From contig JAJFHR010000207.1 of the NCBI GenBank assembly GCA_021775515.1, forward strand, positions 1-16,862: a DNA stretch of 16,862 nt. The letters run 5' to 3'. The number at the start of each line of letters is the position of its first letter. Position 1 is the stretch's first letter. A model generated the notes under the pieces. It ran no database searches. It saw only the letters and a program-made list of their open reading frames with translations, and was not told where the DNA came from. Position numbers and translations under genes: made by a program. Shown here in pieces: positions 8,368 through 16,300 of the stretch. Source of the stretch: Hyphomicrobiales bacterium. GTDB taxonomy: Bacteria; Pseudomonadota; Alphaproteobacteria; Rhizobiales; JAJFHR01.

Positions 8368-10619
8368 GTTTCTGTAACCCCGCCCACCGGATTAACCGCA
8401 GCCTTAAGCGATCTGTTCTTTAAAGCCGTCAGGACGGCATCGCGCGGCCCATCAACCACCAGACGTCCGCGTTCGATTACCACTATTCGATCAACCAGAT
8501 TAAGAAACGAGCCGCGGTGCGTGCACACAATCAACGTTCGATCACCGCGTGACCACCGGCGCAGGCTGTCAACCAGGGCAGCTTCCGTTTTGGTGTCCAG
8601 TGCACCAGACGGTTCATCAAGGAATAAAATCTTGGGCTGTTTAAGTAACATGCGGGCAAGAGTTACTGCATGTCGCTGCCCGCCCGAAAGTCCACGGCCA
8701 CGTTCACCAATCGGCATGTTCAAGCCCAGGGGGTGGCTTGCGCTGAAATCCTTTACGCCGGAGATATCGACAGCATCGGAAATTTCCTCATCGCTCGCCG
8801 TTGGCTTGCCCAGAACAATGTTGTCGCGCAACGTACCGGCAAAAAGCTCAGGTTCCTGAGAGACGTAGCCAATTCCCGCTCTAAGGTCGGCAACCTCATA
8901 CTGGCGGGCATCTGTGCCGTCAACCAGAATGGAACCCTGGCTGGGCGTATATAACCTGGCAATGAGCTTTCCAAGCGTGGTTTTTCCCGACCCAACCCTA
9001 CCGATTACGCCAATGCGTTCTCCAGGTGATGCTTTGAAGGAAATATTCTCCAGGGCAGGGGCCGTTTGGGAAGGGTAGGTAAAAGATACGTTGCGGACTT
9101 CCAGTTCGCCTTTGTCGACGATTAGGCCGCCGGTAACCTCATGGGAATGTTCCCCCCTGAGCTTCATGAATTCTGAGATGCCTGCCATGGCGGCAAACGA
9201 ATGTTGGGCGCGTGCGACAGTCAGAGCAATATTTCCAAGAGGTGCAAGTACCCGGCCGGCGAGAATGTTGGCAGCAATCAGTCCGCCAACAGTGATCGTG
9301 CCTTCTGCCACAAGGAACACACCCCAGACAATGATAACCACACTGACGATCTGTTGTATCATTGCGGTGAAATGTAACGCGAGAGACGACCAGAATTTTG
9401 TCGACGATGTAGCCCTGGCGGTTGCTGCAACAGCGTCTTCCCAGCGGCGTTGCATAACGCCCTCGCCACCGACAGATTTTATAGCTTCAACTCCAATCAA
9501 CCCTTCAACCAGGATTGAATGGCGTTTGGTGGATTGAAATTGAGTTCGTTTGACCGCGCGGGCGAGGGGAAACTGTACAAACAGCGTCACCAGCAAAACG
9601 ATGGGTACAGCCGCCAGCGCAACAAATGCAATCGGCCCAACAATTACCCAAAGAATGAAAATAAATATACCGATAAACAACAGGTCGGTCGCTGCGACAA
9701 TACTCGAGGAGGTGAAAAAATCCCGAACACTTTCAAACTCACGAATTTGATTGGCAACTGCCCCCGCCGCACCCGGCCGCTCCTGCATCGAGATGCCAAG
9801 GGCATGCTCGTAGAGCGAAGCTGCAACTTGCATGTCGACCCGGCGCCCAGCCATATCGAGGATCACTGTCCGTAGCTGTTTTAACAGGATGTCGAAAAAA
9901 ATGGCAATGGAAACACCGGCAGCAAGTGCCCACAAGGTTGGAATGGCCAAATTGGGTATGACGCGATCATAAACATTCATCACAAATAACGGCAAGGCCA
10001 GACCAAGCAGATTTATAATGAATGCGGCTAAGATAATCTGTACCCAGGACGGCCAGAAATTCATCACCGCAGACCACAGCCAGTGGCCGTTTCTTTCACC
10101 GGTCTGAGACTGCCGTGCCGACACGGCTTCCTGCCTGTCATCGACGGTCAGATAAAACAGAAATCCCGTTGAGGCCGCTTGTAGCGAACGCACGGTCATA
10201 ATCTGCTGATCTTCTGACGTAGAGGGGAAGACAACAGTCACTTTGTCGTGCGAGTTTTTTTTAATCACCACACACGCATCACCGCTGTCAAACAGGATAA
10301 TATAAGGCAAGACTATTGCCGGAACCTTTGAAATCCGGCGGCGAACAAGCTGCGCGCTCAGGCCCAGTCTAGCTGCAGCCCGTGGTACAAGATCAACCGA
10401 AAGCCTGTCATGCCGCAGAGGTAGGCCATTTGTGACGGCGGATGCCGAAAAAGGCTTACTGAAATGCCGCGCGATGAACTCCAGGCAGGCAAGCAACGGA
10501 TCATTGGCGAAATTTTCAGGTGAGATGGATTGTGCTGGTTGCGGGGCCGCATCGGTGCTGACGGCATCTGCATCAATTGGTTTTGCAGAGATGCCGGTTT
10601 TAAATACTGACTTCTCCAT
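8364..10619 (-). CDS. Type I secretion ABC exporter with degenerate C39-like domain (LapB/HlyB type)
   Basis: This is a fused membrane and ATPase exporter that drives the substrate across both membranes. From the ATG at 10619 it has 751 residues; an upstream in-frame TTG at 10631 would add MSSI (755) and is used for the numbering here. Residues about 44-165 form a C39-peptidase-like domain: DPLLACLEFIARHF aligns with the C39 active-site segment, but the catalytic Cys position is Pro, so no leader cleavage is expected. Six transmembrane helices lie between about 195 and 470. The nucleotide-binding domain carries Walker A GRVGSGKTT (544-552), signature LSGGQ (648-652), Walker B ILFLDE (668-673) and H-loop His705. 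The gene lies 54 bases after the channel gene (42 if the TTG start is used) and overlaps the adaptor gene by 4 bases. Confidence 0.95.
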   Translation of the reverse strand: MEKSVFKTGISAKPIDADAVSTDAAPQPAQSISPENFANDPLLACLEFIARHFSKPFSASAVTNGLPLRHDRLSVDLVPRAAARLGLSAQLVRRRISKVPAIVLPYIILFDSGDACVVIKKNSHDKVTVVFPSTSEDQQIMTVRSLQAASTGFLFYLTVDDRQEAVSARQSQTGERNGHWLWSAVMNFWPSWVQIILAAFIINLLGLALPLFVMNVYDRVIPNLAIPTLWALAAGVSIAIFFDILLKQLRTVILDMAGRRVDMQVAASLYEHALGISMQERPGAAGAVANQIREFESVRDFFTSSSIVAATDLLFIGIFIFILWVIVGPIAFVALAAVPIVLLVTLFVQFPLARAVKRTQFQSTKRHSILVEGLIGVEAIKSVGGEGVMQRRWEDAVAATARATSSTKFWSSLALHFTAMIQQIVSVVIIVWGVFLVAEGTITVGGLIAANILAGRVLAPLGNIALTVARAQHSFAAMAGISEFMKLRGEHSHEVTGGLIVDKGELEVRNVSFTYPSQTAPALENISFKASPGERIGVIGRVGSGKTTLGKLIARLYTPSQGSILVDGTDARQYEVADLRAGIGYVSQEPELFAGTLRDNIVLGKPTASDEEISDAVDISGVKDFSASHPLGLNMPIGERGRGLSGGQRHAVTLARMLLKQPKILFLDEPSGALDTKTEAALVDSLRRWSRGDRTLIVCTHRGSFLNLVDRIVVIERGRLVVDGPRDAVLTALKNRSLKAAVNPVGGVTET

Positions 10620-10673
10620 GATGCTGCTCAATTCGCTCGATTTTCATTTAAATTGATATTCAGAGAACATCAA

Positions 10674-12053
10674 TTATTGCTTGCGCAACGGCTCGATAGT
10701 TATGTTGAAGACGCCCAGACTGCGCTGAGTTTGAGCCCGGCGTTGCGCGGTTCCCTCCTTCGGCGCACTTACGCCGACAGTATCAAGCAAAACACCCATG
10801 CTCGCAAGCAATTGGTAGGCAGAAAAAAGCCGAACCGCCTCGACGCTGGACTGCTGGAAGCGGCTGTTAAACAATGCGCTTTCAGAATCCAACAGATCCA
10901 GAAGGCTTCTTTTGGACAGTCTGTATTCCTGCAAATAGGTTCCGACGATACGCCGGTTAAGCTGCGCCTGGCGGCGTAATTCTGCGACCCGTGATCCACC
11001 AACAATATATGCCGCCCAGGCCCGTTCCACGGCTTCTGTAACCTGCCTTGTTTGCGAATCCAGTGTGGCCTTAGTCTGATACCACCGCTCCGATAGTTCG
11101 CGCTTTCTGTTTGTTGTAATAAGACCGTCGAAAAGGTTCCAGGACATAACCACTCTACCGGTCAGATCATTGCTTCGCCCGGGAATGCCGGAAACGTCGG
11201 ATCCATAAGTGGCGCTGCCTTCCAGAGAAACTTCCGGGTAGTAGGAACCCGTGCTTTGCTCACGTTCAAATTTTGCGGCATCTATATCCGCCCGCGCTGC
11301 CTTGATTGCCGGGTTGGCAGAAAGTCCTGTACGCACCGCTGCATGTTTGGTCGGCGGAATACGCTTTGGGAAGGCCACAGGATTGGTGGTTTTTGGCTCA
11401 AAACCCACAACGCGTTTGAATTTCGCTTTGGCCTCAGCCAGGGACTGCCTGATCTCGGCGACGATAGCCTTGGTTCCGGCAACGCGCTCGAGTGTTTGAT
11501 CCAATTCGCTTGCCGGCGATTTGCCACCCTTTTTGCGAATTCGAATGAGATTTAGAATTTTGACATGGCGTCGAGAATTTTCCTGGGCAATACGTAACAG
11601 CCGGGTCAGGCGTCTGACATCAATGTAGGCTTCCACGGCATTAAGGCCGAGAGCTTCTGATTGTTGCAATACCCGCAGGGCTACGGCGTCAACCTGGGAG
11701 GCATTTTTATAGATATCATTCGCCCGGTACCAACCATCGAAGAGGATCTGCCGAATTGTGACACTCGCCTCCTTGCGATTGCGCCACTTGCGATTAATCG
11801 CCGGGCTTAAGCTTTGAGGTTTATCTACCCGTTGGGCACCGTAATCAGCCGAAAAATCCACTCTCGGCAGCAAGGCGCCCTGGGCCTGGCGTAGACGATA
11901 ATCCGACGCTCTTCGACTGGCTGAGGCGGCTTTGATTTCCGGGTTGTTATGGACAGCACTACGCACAGCTTCACGAAGTGAAACCGCCTGTGCCTGGCTG
12001 GAAAACAAACACAAGACCAGCGCTGGTATTACTCTGCGCAACACGAATTTCAT
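10674..12053 (-). CDS. TolC-family outer-membrane channel protein of the type I secretion system
   Basis: The 459-residue protein has a clear signal peptide (MKFVLRRVIP, hydrophobic core, cleavage after AQA at residue 23). It also shows the two-fold internal repeat of TolC: LREAVRSAVHNNPEIKAA (26-43) pairs with RTGLSANPAIKAARADI (241-257), and ILFDGWYRAND (103-113) pairs with NLFDGLITTNR (306-316). Long helical segments lie between. It forms the trimeric exit duct that docks with the HlyD-type adaptor. The ATG at 12053 has a strong G-rich ribosome site (GGGGGG about 4 bases upstream). It is the first gene of the minus-strand locus, so the regulatory region upstream of it probably governs the whole secretion operon. 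Confidence 0.95.
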   Translation of the reverse strand: MKFVLRRVIPALVLCLFSSQAQAVSLREAVRSAVHNNPEIKAASASRRASDYRLRQAQGALLPRVDFSADYGAQRVDKPQSLSPAINRKWRNRKEASVTIRQILFDGWYRANDIYKNASQVDAVALRVLQQSEALGLNAVEAYIDVRRLTRLLRIAQENSRRHVKILNLIRIRKKGGKSPASELDQTLERVAGTKAIVAEIRQSLAEAKAKFKRVVGFEPKTTNPVAFPKRIPPTKHAAVRTGLSANPAIKAARADIDAAKFEREQSTGSYYPEVSLEGSATYGSDVSGIPGRSNDLTGRVVMSWNLFDGLITTNRKRELSERWYQTKATLDSQTRQVTEAVERAWAAYIVGGSRVAELRRQAQLNRRIVGTYLQEYRLSKRSLLDLLDSESALFNSRFQQSSVEAVRLFSAYQLLASMGVLLDTVGVSAPKEGTAQRRAQTQRSLGVFNITIEPLRKQ

Positions 12054-12118
12054 GCACCCCCCAAGATCGCAATGACGCCGGAAATATTTGTTTCTGTCAG
12101 AGCCAGTACACAGGCACC

Positions 12119-12146
12119 AGTATGGAAACGAACTCTTCCCAGTCAG
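12119..12146 (-). promoter_or_regulatory. Candidate promoter of the tolC-led secretion operon
   Basis: On the minus strand CTGACT (12146-12141) and CATACT (12124-12119) are spaced by 16 bases; each fits 4 of 6 consensus positions. The predicted leader is about 60 bases. The CtrA-type box lies eight bases upstream of the -35, so a weak core promoter with an activator is possible. Support is modest. Confidence 0.25.
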
Positions 12147-12154
12147 TTTCCAAA

Positions 12155-12170
12155 TTAACTTTGCATTAAC
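12155..12170 (+). promoter_or_regulatory. CtrA-type binding box (TTAAC-N6-TTAAC)
   Basis: The sequence TTAACTTTGCATTAAC matches the full CtrA consensus TTAA-N7-TTAA(C), with both half sites perfect and one helical turn apart. CtrA is the alphaproteobacterial cell-cycle response regulator. The box ends two bases before a good -35 hexamer on the plus strand and lies about 100 bases upstream of the tolC start codon on the other side. Binding is predicted, not shown. Confidence 0.6.
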
Positions 12171-12172
12171 CT

Positions 12173-12200
12173 TTGATAAAATTCAACGGGAATATATCAT
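12173..12200 (+). promoter_or_regulatory. Candidate sigma70-type promoter next to the CtrA box, toward the L,D-transpeptidase
   Basis: TTGATA (12173-12178) and TATCAT (12195-12200) are spaced by 16 bases, and each fits 5 of 6 consensus positions. The CtrA-type box lies directly upstream, in a place compatible with activation. The transcript would have a leader of nearly 290 bases before the ATG at 12494. Confidence 0.4.
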
Positions 12201-12263
12201 ATCTCGAAGCGATTTAGCCAAACACCGCTGATTTTGGTAAACAAAATTGAAAACTGCATAACC

Positions 12264-12279
12264 GTTACATTAATGTCAC
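12264..12279. promoter_or_regulatory. Imperfect 16-bp palindrome, possible operator
   Basis: GTTACATTAATGTCAC contains a perfect 10-bp palindrome, ACATTAATGT, flanked by further matching GT/AC ends with one mismatched pair on each side. A symmetric element of this size in a divergent promoter region is typical of a dimeric regulator site. I cannot name the regulator, and no regulator gene lies in the window. Confidence 0.35.
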
Positions 12280-12420
12280 CCTGCCCGTGATCTCGTTCAT
12301 GAGCAGGAACATCTGCCTTTGTCGTATTCTGTCCTATTATATTGTTTAAAAAGATATTTTTCTACTTTGATGGCGGTTAATTCCGGCAATCTACAGTTCA
12401 CATAACCCTCAATCGTCTGC

Positions 12421-12448
12421 TTGGAATTTTCTCGATTTATCGTATAGT
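12421..12448 (+). promoter_or_regulatory. Candidate proximal promoter of the L,D-transpeptidase gene
   Basis: TTGGAA (12421-12426) and TATAGT (12443-12448) are separated by 16 bases; the -10 fits 5 of 6 consensus positions. The transcript would start near 12455, leaving a short leader of about 40 bases with a G-rich ribosome site before the ATG at 12494. Confidence 0.45.
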
Positions 12449-12493
12449 TTGGGGTGATTTTTCATCCTGCTAAATTTGGGGGAGACCAGGACG

Positions 12494-14176
12494 ATGAAAA
12501 AATGCCTTCGTGTGCTGTCAGCATACTTATGCCTTATAACCATTTTTTCTCTGTCAATCAGTAATACTGCACAGGCTGAAAAAGCGGTTGCCGAGATCCT
12601 GCGCTATATCATTGAAAGTGGACAAACCACGGAATCTATTGCCGACAATGACGAACGGCTGATTCCTGTTTTTCTGATTTATGAATCCCGCAATTACACA
12701 CCGATCTGGGTTCGAGACAGCGGTCCAAAAAACAAGGCGCGCGATTTCCTGAAAATTCTCAAGCGCAGTAATGACGACGCCTTGAGGCCGGCAAACTACC
12801 GGATCGCTGCAATCGAAAAGCTGATCAAGAGTGAAGATTTTCAAGACCTTGCTGAGTTGGAACTTTTGCTGTCGCGGGCGCTTTTGGACTATGGCAGAGA
12901 CGTGAATGCCGGACGTATCGCGCCTTCCACGATAGATAAAAATACCCAGGTATTTCCCAACACGCCCGGCTCAGCTACCTTGCTTGACCGTATCGAATTG
13001 GCTGACAAGGTAAGTGAAGTGTTTGATACACTTCCACCACAAAGCCCAAGGTATGCCAGATTAAAGCAGAAACTTGCCGAATACCGCCGCAAGGCTGCAG
13101 CCCGAGGAGAATGGGTAACCGTACCCGACGGCGAGGTGCTCAAGCCCAAAAATTACGACAAGCGCGTTCCTGCAATAAGAAATTTATTGACGCAGATGGG
13201 CGATTTAAAACCTGAATTGCCCTTACCAAAAACCGCGGACGGAGCCCCCGATCCGACCTTATATGATCCAATATTGGTTGAGGGCGTCAAACGCTTTCAA
13301 TACCGCCACGGTATAGATCAGGACGGCGTCATCGGACCAGCGACGTTGAAGCAAATGAATATACCTCTAAGCGAGCGTATTAGGCAGATGGAATTGAACA
13401 TGGAGCGCCGCCGGTGGATGCAGGACAATTTCGGAGATTTCTATATTTTTGTTAATCTGGCAGATCAGTACCTCAAGGTGGTCAAGCGAAACGGTGAGGG
13501 TAAGGAAAAAACCATCCATACCGCCCCAGTGGTTGTCGGCAAGCCTTTCTTTTCAACACCGGTCTTTACCAAAAACATGACCTACATGGTCATGAATCCA
13601 TATTGGAATGTGCCCTCTTCCATCGCGCGCAACGAACTTATACCAAAACTACTCAATGATTCTGGTGCTCTTCTGCGCCAGAATATCCGGATTTTGAAGG
13701 GCTGGGGTGACAAAGCGCCCGAAGTTAATCCCTACGATGTGAACTGGTCAACAATCTCAAAACGCAACTTCCCCTATCGGCTTCGTCAGGATGCAGGTGG
13801 TAACAATGCTCTTGGCCGCATCAAGTTCATGTTCCCGAATAAGTTCAATGTCTACATCCATGACACACCGGCAAAGAGTCTGTTCTCGAAAATAAGCCGC
13901 GTTTTCAGCCATGGCTGCATCCGGGTTAAAAACCCGCTTGATCTGGCCGAAGTCTTATTGCGGGAAAAGGGGTCAGGCTGGAACAAGAAACGCATTAAAA
14001 AAGCAATTGCCACTGGCAAAAGACGTGTTGTTAGAATTAAATCAATTCCGGTTCACATAACCTATCTCACGGCCTGGGTGAACAAGGATATGACCGTGCA
14101 CTTTAGGAACGATGTTTATGGCCGCGATAAAAAGCTTGATGTAGCCCTCCGGCGTTCGGAAATTTCCGGCGGATAA
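12494..14176 (+). CDS. Secreted YcbB-type L,D-transpeptidase
   Basis: The 560-residue periplasmic enzyme forms 3-3 crosslinks between peptidoglycan stem peptides. The ATG at 12494 is preferred over the in-frame TTG at 12476: it opens a standard signal peptide (MKKCLRVL, hydrophobic core, cleavage after NTAQA at residue 28) and has GGGGGAG about nine bases upstream. Next come a scaffold domain (IYESRNYTPIWV near 62-73), a peptidoglycan-binding domain (about 257-290; DPILVEGVKRFQYRHG, DGVIGPATLKQMN) and a YkuD catalytic domain (about 312-500). The catalytic motif is complete: His456 in HDTPAKSLF and FSHGCIRV with nucleophile Cys475. The C-terminal AWVNKDMTVHFRNDVYGRD is usual for this subfamily. 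The gene appears monocistronic, divergent from the secretion operon, with about 160 bases before the next gene. Confidence 0.95.
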   Translation: MKKCLRVLSAYLCLITIFSLSISNTAQAEKAVAEILRYIIESGQTTESIADNDERLIPVFLIYESRNYTPIWVRDSGPKNKARDFLKILKRSNDDALRPANYRIAAIEKLIKSEDFQDLAELELLLSRALLDYGRDVNAGRIAPSTIDKNTQVFPNTPGSATLLDRIELADKVSEVFDTLPPQSPRYARLKQKLAEYRRKAAARGEWVTVPDGEVLKPKNYDKRVPAIRNLLTQMGDLKPELPLPKTADGAPDPTLYDPILVEGVKRFQYRHGIDQDGVIGPATLKQMNIPLSERIRQMELNMERRRWMQDNFGDFYIFVNLADQYLKVVKRNGEGKEKTIHTAPVVVGKPFFSTPVFTKNMTYMVMNPYWNVPSSIARNELIPKLLNDSGALLRQNIRILKGWGDKAPEVNPYDVNWSTISKRNFPYRLRQDAGGNNALGRIKFMFPNKFNVYIHDTPAKSLFSKISRVFSHGCIRVKNPLDLAEVLLREKGSGWNKKRIKKAIATGKRRVVRIKSIPVHITYLTAWVNKDMTVHFRNDVYGRDKKLDVALRRSEISGG

Positions 14177-14344
14177 AATAATTTACCAATTCGCGTATAG
14201 TATTATCTACAGAGTGTGGATTGATTGGTTTTCATTGCAGCAATGATTTTGTAAGCTGAGACTTGGGAACACGAAATTAGTTGATGATGCCTGAATCGTA
14301 TCCGGGCCGGGTTTCATCAGGGGGTGATTTTAGTTTTATGACTT

Positions 14345-16300
14345 TTGATTTTGTTTGACGCGCCCGTGAGTGAGCATGACTTATTGCGGATTGAGGATCT
14401 ACGCGTTTGCTTTGAACTTCATGGCAGTCAGCTTGAGGTTGTCAAAGGGGTGAGTTTCCGGGTTAGGCCCGGATCAATCGTGGCTCTCGTCGGCGAATCC
14501 GGGTCGGGAAAATCGGTCATCTCTCAGGCTATACTTGGTATACTGCCAAAACCCGGTTCCATTACCGGTGGCAAAATCCTCTTTCGCGACCCGGAAAATT
14601 CCGAGGAAGTTCTCGACATCGCCTCTTTGAGCCCTGATGGCAGCCGCATGCGCAGCCTAAGAGGCGGGCGCATATCGATGATTTTTCAAGAGCCGATGAC
14701 GTCGCTGTCACCGCTGCATACGGTTGGCAATCAGGTTGAAGAAGCGCTGTGTCTGCACAGCGATGTATCGGGGAAGAACCGGCGCACCCTTACCGAAGAA
14801 ATGTTGGCCCTGGTTGGATTTCCTGATCCTGTCCGGGCCTACGATTGTTATTCCTTCGAGCTTTCCGGTGGCCTGCGCCAGCGCGCGATGATAGCCATGG
14901 CCTTGATCTGCCGTCCGGCGCTGTTAATAGCCGATGAACCCACAACCGCACTGGATGTAACGGTACAGGCACAAATTCTCAAACAGCTCAAAGATCTTCG
15001 GCAGCATCTGAACATGGCTGTATTGCTGATCACCCATGACCTCGGCGTCGTTGCTAATATGGCCGATGAGATCGTTGTGATTTATCATGGTGAGATTACT
15101 GAAAGCGGCACCGCCGAACACATCTTCAACAATCCCGGTCATCCTTACCTGCAAGCGTTGCTTAAAGCCGTGCCGCATTTTGAAATGAAGCCGGGAGAGC
15201 GCCTGGTTTCGCTTCGCGATGTTGGCGCAGGAGATGCACATTTGTTTGGCTCTGAAGACGATGACGGCGATAGAGCAGCAAAGATTCTAGAGCAGGGAAA
15301 AATTCGCGCTCTCGACCAGGGCAAGACACTCTTGTCAGTTCAGGGAATTAGAAAATCCTTCACCGTAACAAAGGGCGGGTTTTTTGGTTCAAAAAAGAGT
15401 TCTGAGTTAGTCGCAATTGATAATGTCAGTTTTGATATCAAACGCGGCGAATGCTTAGGCCTTGTTGGTGAAAGCGGTTGTGGCAAAACTACCGTCAGCA
15501 AAGTTATCATGCGCGCAGTCAGGCCCGATAAGGGAACTCTGAAATTCCACCATGGCGGCATCGAAACCAACATCCTTGAGCTCGATGAGCAGCAGCTAAA
15601 AGAATTTCGCGTCCGTATTCAGATGATTTTTCAAGATCCGTTCGGGTCTCTTAGTCCGCGAATGACCGTTGCCGACATTTTGCGTGAGCCGCTGATTATC
15701 CACAATCGCGGAAACGTCGGCAAACAGATGGAGACAATACAGGAACTGATGCGGGTTGTTGGCCTTGATCCGCGTTTTCTCAATCGATACCCGCATAGTT
15801 TTTCCGGTGGCCAGCGTCAACGTATTGGAATTGCCCGTGCCCTGGCCCTGCAACCGGAACTCATTATTTGCGACGAGCCGGTGTCCGCTCTCGATGTTTC
15901 GGTCCAGGCGCAAATACTCAATCTTCTAAAAGACCTGCAATCCGAACTTGGCCTGACCTATCTGTTTATTTCGCATAACCTCGCTGTAGTGGACTATATT
16001 GCCGATCGGATAGCCGTTATGTGTGCTGGGCGCATTGTTGAAGTTGCTCCCTGCGAGGTCCTGTTTAAAAACCCTCTCCATCCTTACACTCAACAACTTC
16101 TCAAAGCCGTGCCATATGCTGACCTCAATCGCCCGTTGGATTTCGATAGCCTCGAACTGGGCGGGGCAAAAAATGCTCTCAACTGGCGCGCGGAATTCAA
16201 ACCGGGCGGCGATGGTAGTATGTTACAGCATATCAATGTAGGAGATGGCCATTATGTTTTGGCTAACGAGAGTGCTGATATTGCGAGGTTGCACTCATGA
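14345..16300 (+). CDS. Fused double-NBD peptide-type ABC importer ATPase (YejF/DppD-DppF-like)
   Basis: The 651-residue cytoplasmic ATPase carries two complete nucleotide-binding domains, so it can serve both permease subunits alone. First half: Walker A GESGSGKS (50-57), signature LSGGL (173-177), Walker B LLIADE (193-198), His231. Second half: GESGCGKT (375-382), signature FSGGQ (486-490), Walker B LIICDE (506-511), His544. Each half ends in a HPY...LLKAVP segment (266-277, 579-590) typical of oligopeptide/dipeptide transporters. It is longer than E. coli YejF (about 530) owing to a longer central linker and a C-tail of about 60 residues. The start is uncertain: the frame offers only TTG 14345, TTG 14351 or GTG 14366, while an ATG at 14338 is out of frame. 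The stop overlaps the next gene as ATGA. Confidence 0.92.
   Translation: MILFDAPVSEHDLLRIEDLRVCFELHGSQLEVVKGVSFRVRPGSIVALVGESGSGKSVISQAILGILPKPGSITGGKILFRDPENSEEVLDIASLSPDGSRMRSLRGGRISMIFQEPMTSLSPLHTVGNQVEEALCLHSDVSGKNRRTLTEEMLALVGFPDPVRAYDCYSFELSGGLRQRAMIAMALICRPALLIADEPTTALDVTVQAQILKQLKDLRQHLNMAVLLITHDLGVVANMADEIVVIYHGEITESGTAEHIFNNPGHPYLQALLKAVPHFEMKPGERLVSLRDVGAGDAHLFGSEDDDGDRAAKILEQGKIRALDQGKTLLSVQGIRKSFTVTKGGFFGSKKSSELVAIDNVSFDIKRGECLGLVGESGCGKTTVSKVIMRAVRPDKGTLKFHHGGIETNILELDEQQLKEFRVRIQMIFQDPFGSLSPRMTVADILREPLIIHNRGNVGKQMETIQELMRVVGLDPRFLNRYPHSFSGGQRQRIGIARALALQPELIICDEPVSALDVSVQAQILNLLKDLQSELGLTYLFISHNLAVVDYIADRIAVMCAGRIVEVAPCEVLFKNPLHPYTQQLLKAVPYADLNRPLDFDSLELGGAKNALNWRAEFKPGGDGSMLQHINVGDGHYVLANESADIARLHS

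Larger units (their letters stand above)
12054..12493. other. Divergent intergenic region between the secretion operon and the L,D-transpeptidase gene
   Basis: About 440 AT-rich bases separate the two divergent genes. I see no convincing open frame or RNA gene in it. It holds a CtrA-type box, a palindrome and several promoter candidates, each listed separately. Its length is generous for a simple back-to-back promoter and fits multi-factor control. Confidence 0.7.

Noticed and set aside
8233..8859. Plus-strand 208-codon open frame opposite the exporter and adaptor genes
   Set aside because: It is an antisense shadow: the minus-strand frames carry complete Walker and adaptor motifs, while this product is Arg/Ser/Pro-rich with no recognisable domain.
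11978..12169. Plus-strand 63-codon open frame across the tolC start
   Set aside because: It is antisense to the tolC signal peptide and runs through the regulatory region; the product has no family features.
14232..14246. Hairpin TCATTGCAGCAATGA followed by TTTT after the L,D-transpeptidase gene
   Set aside because: The stem is only six AT-rich pairs with a short T run, too weak to call as an intrinsic terminator.
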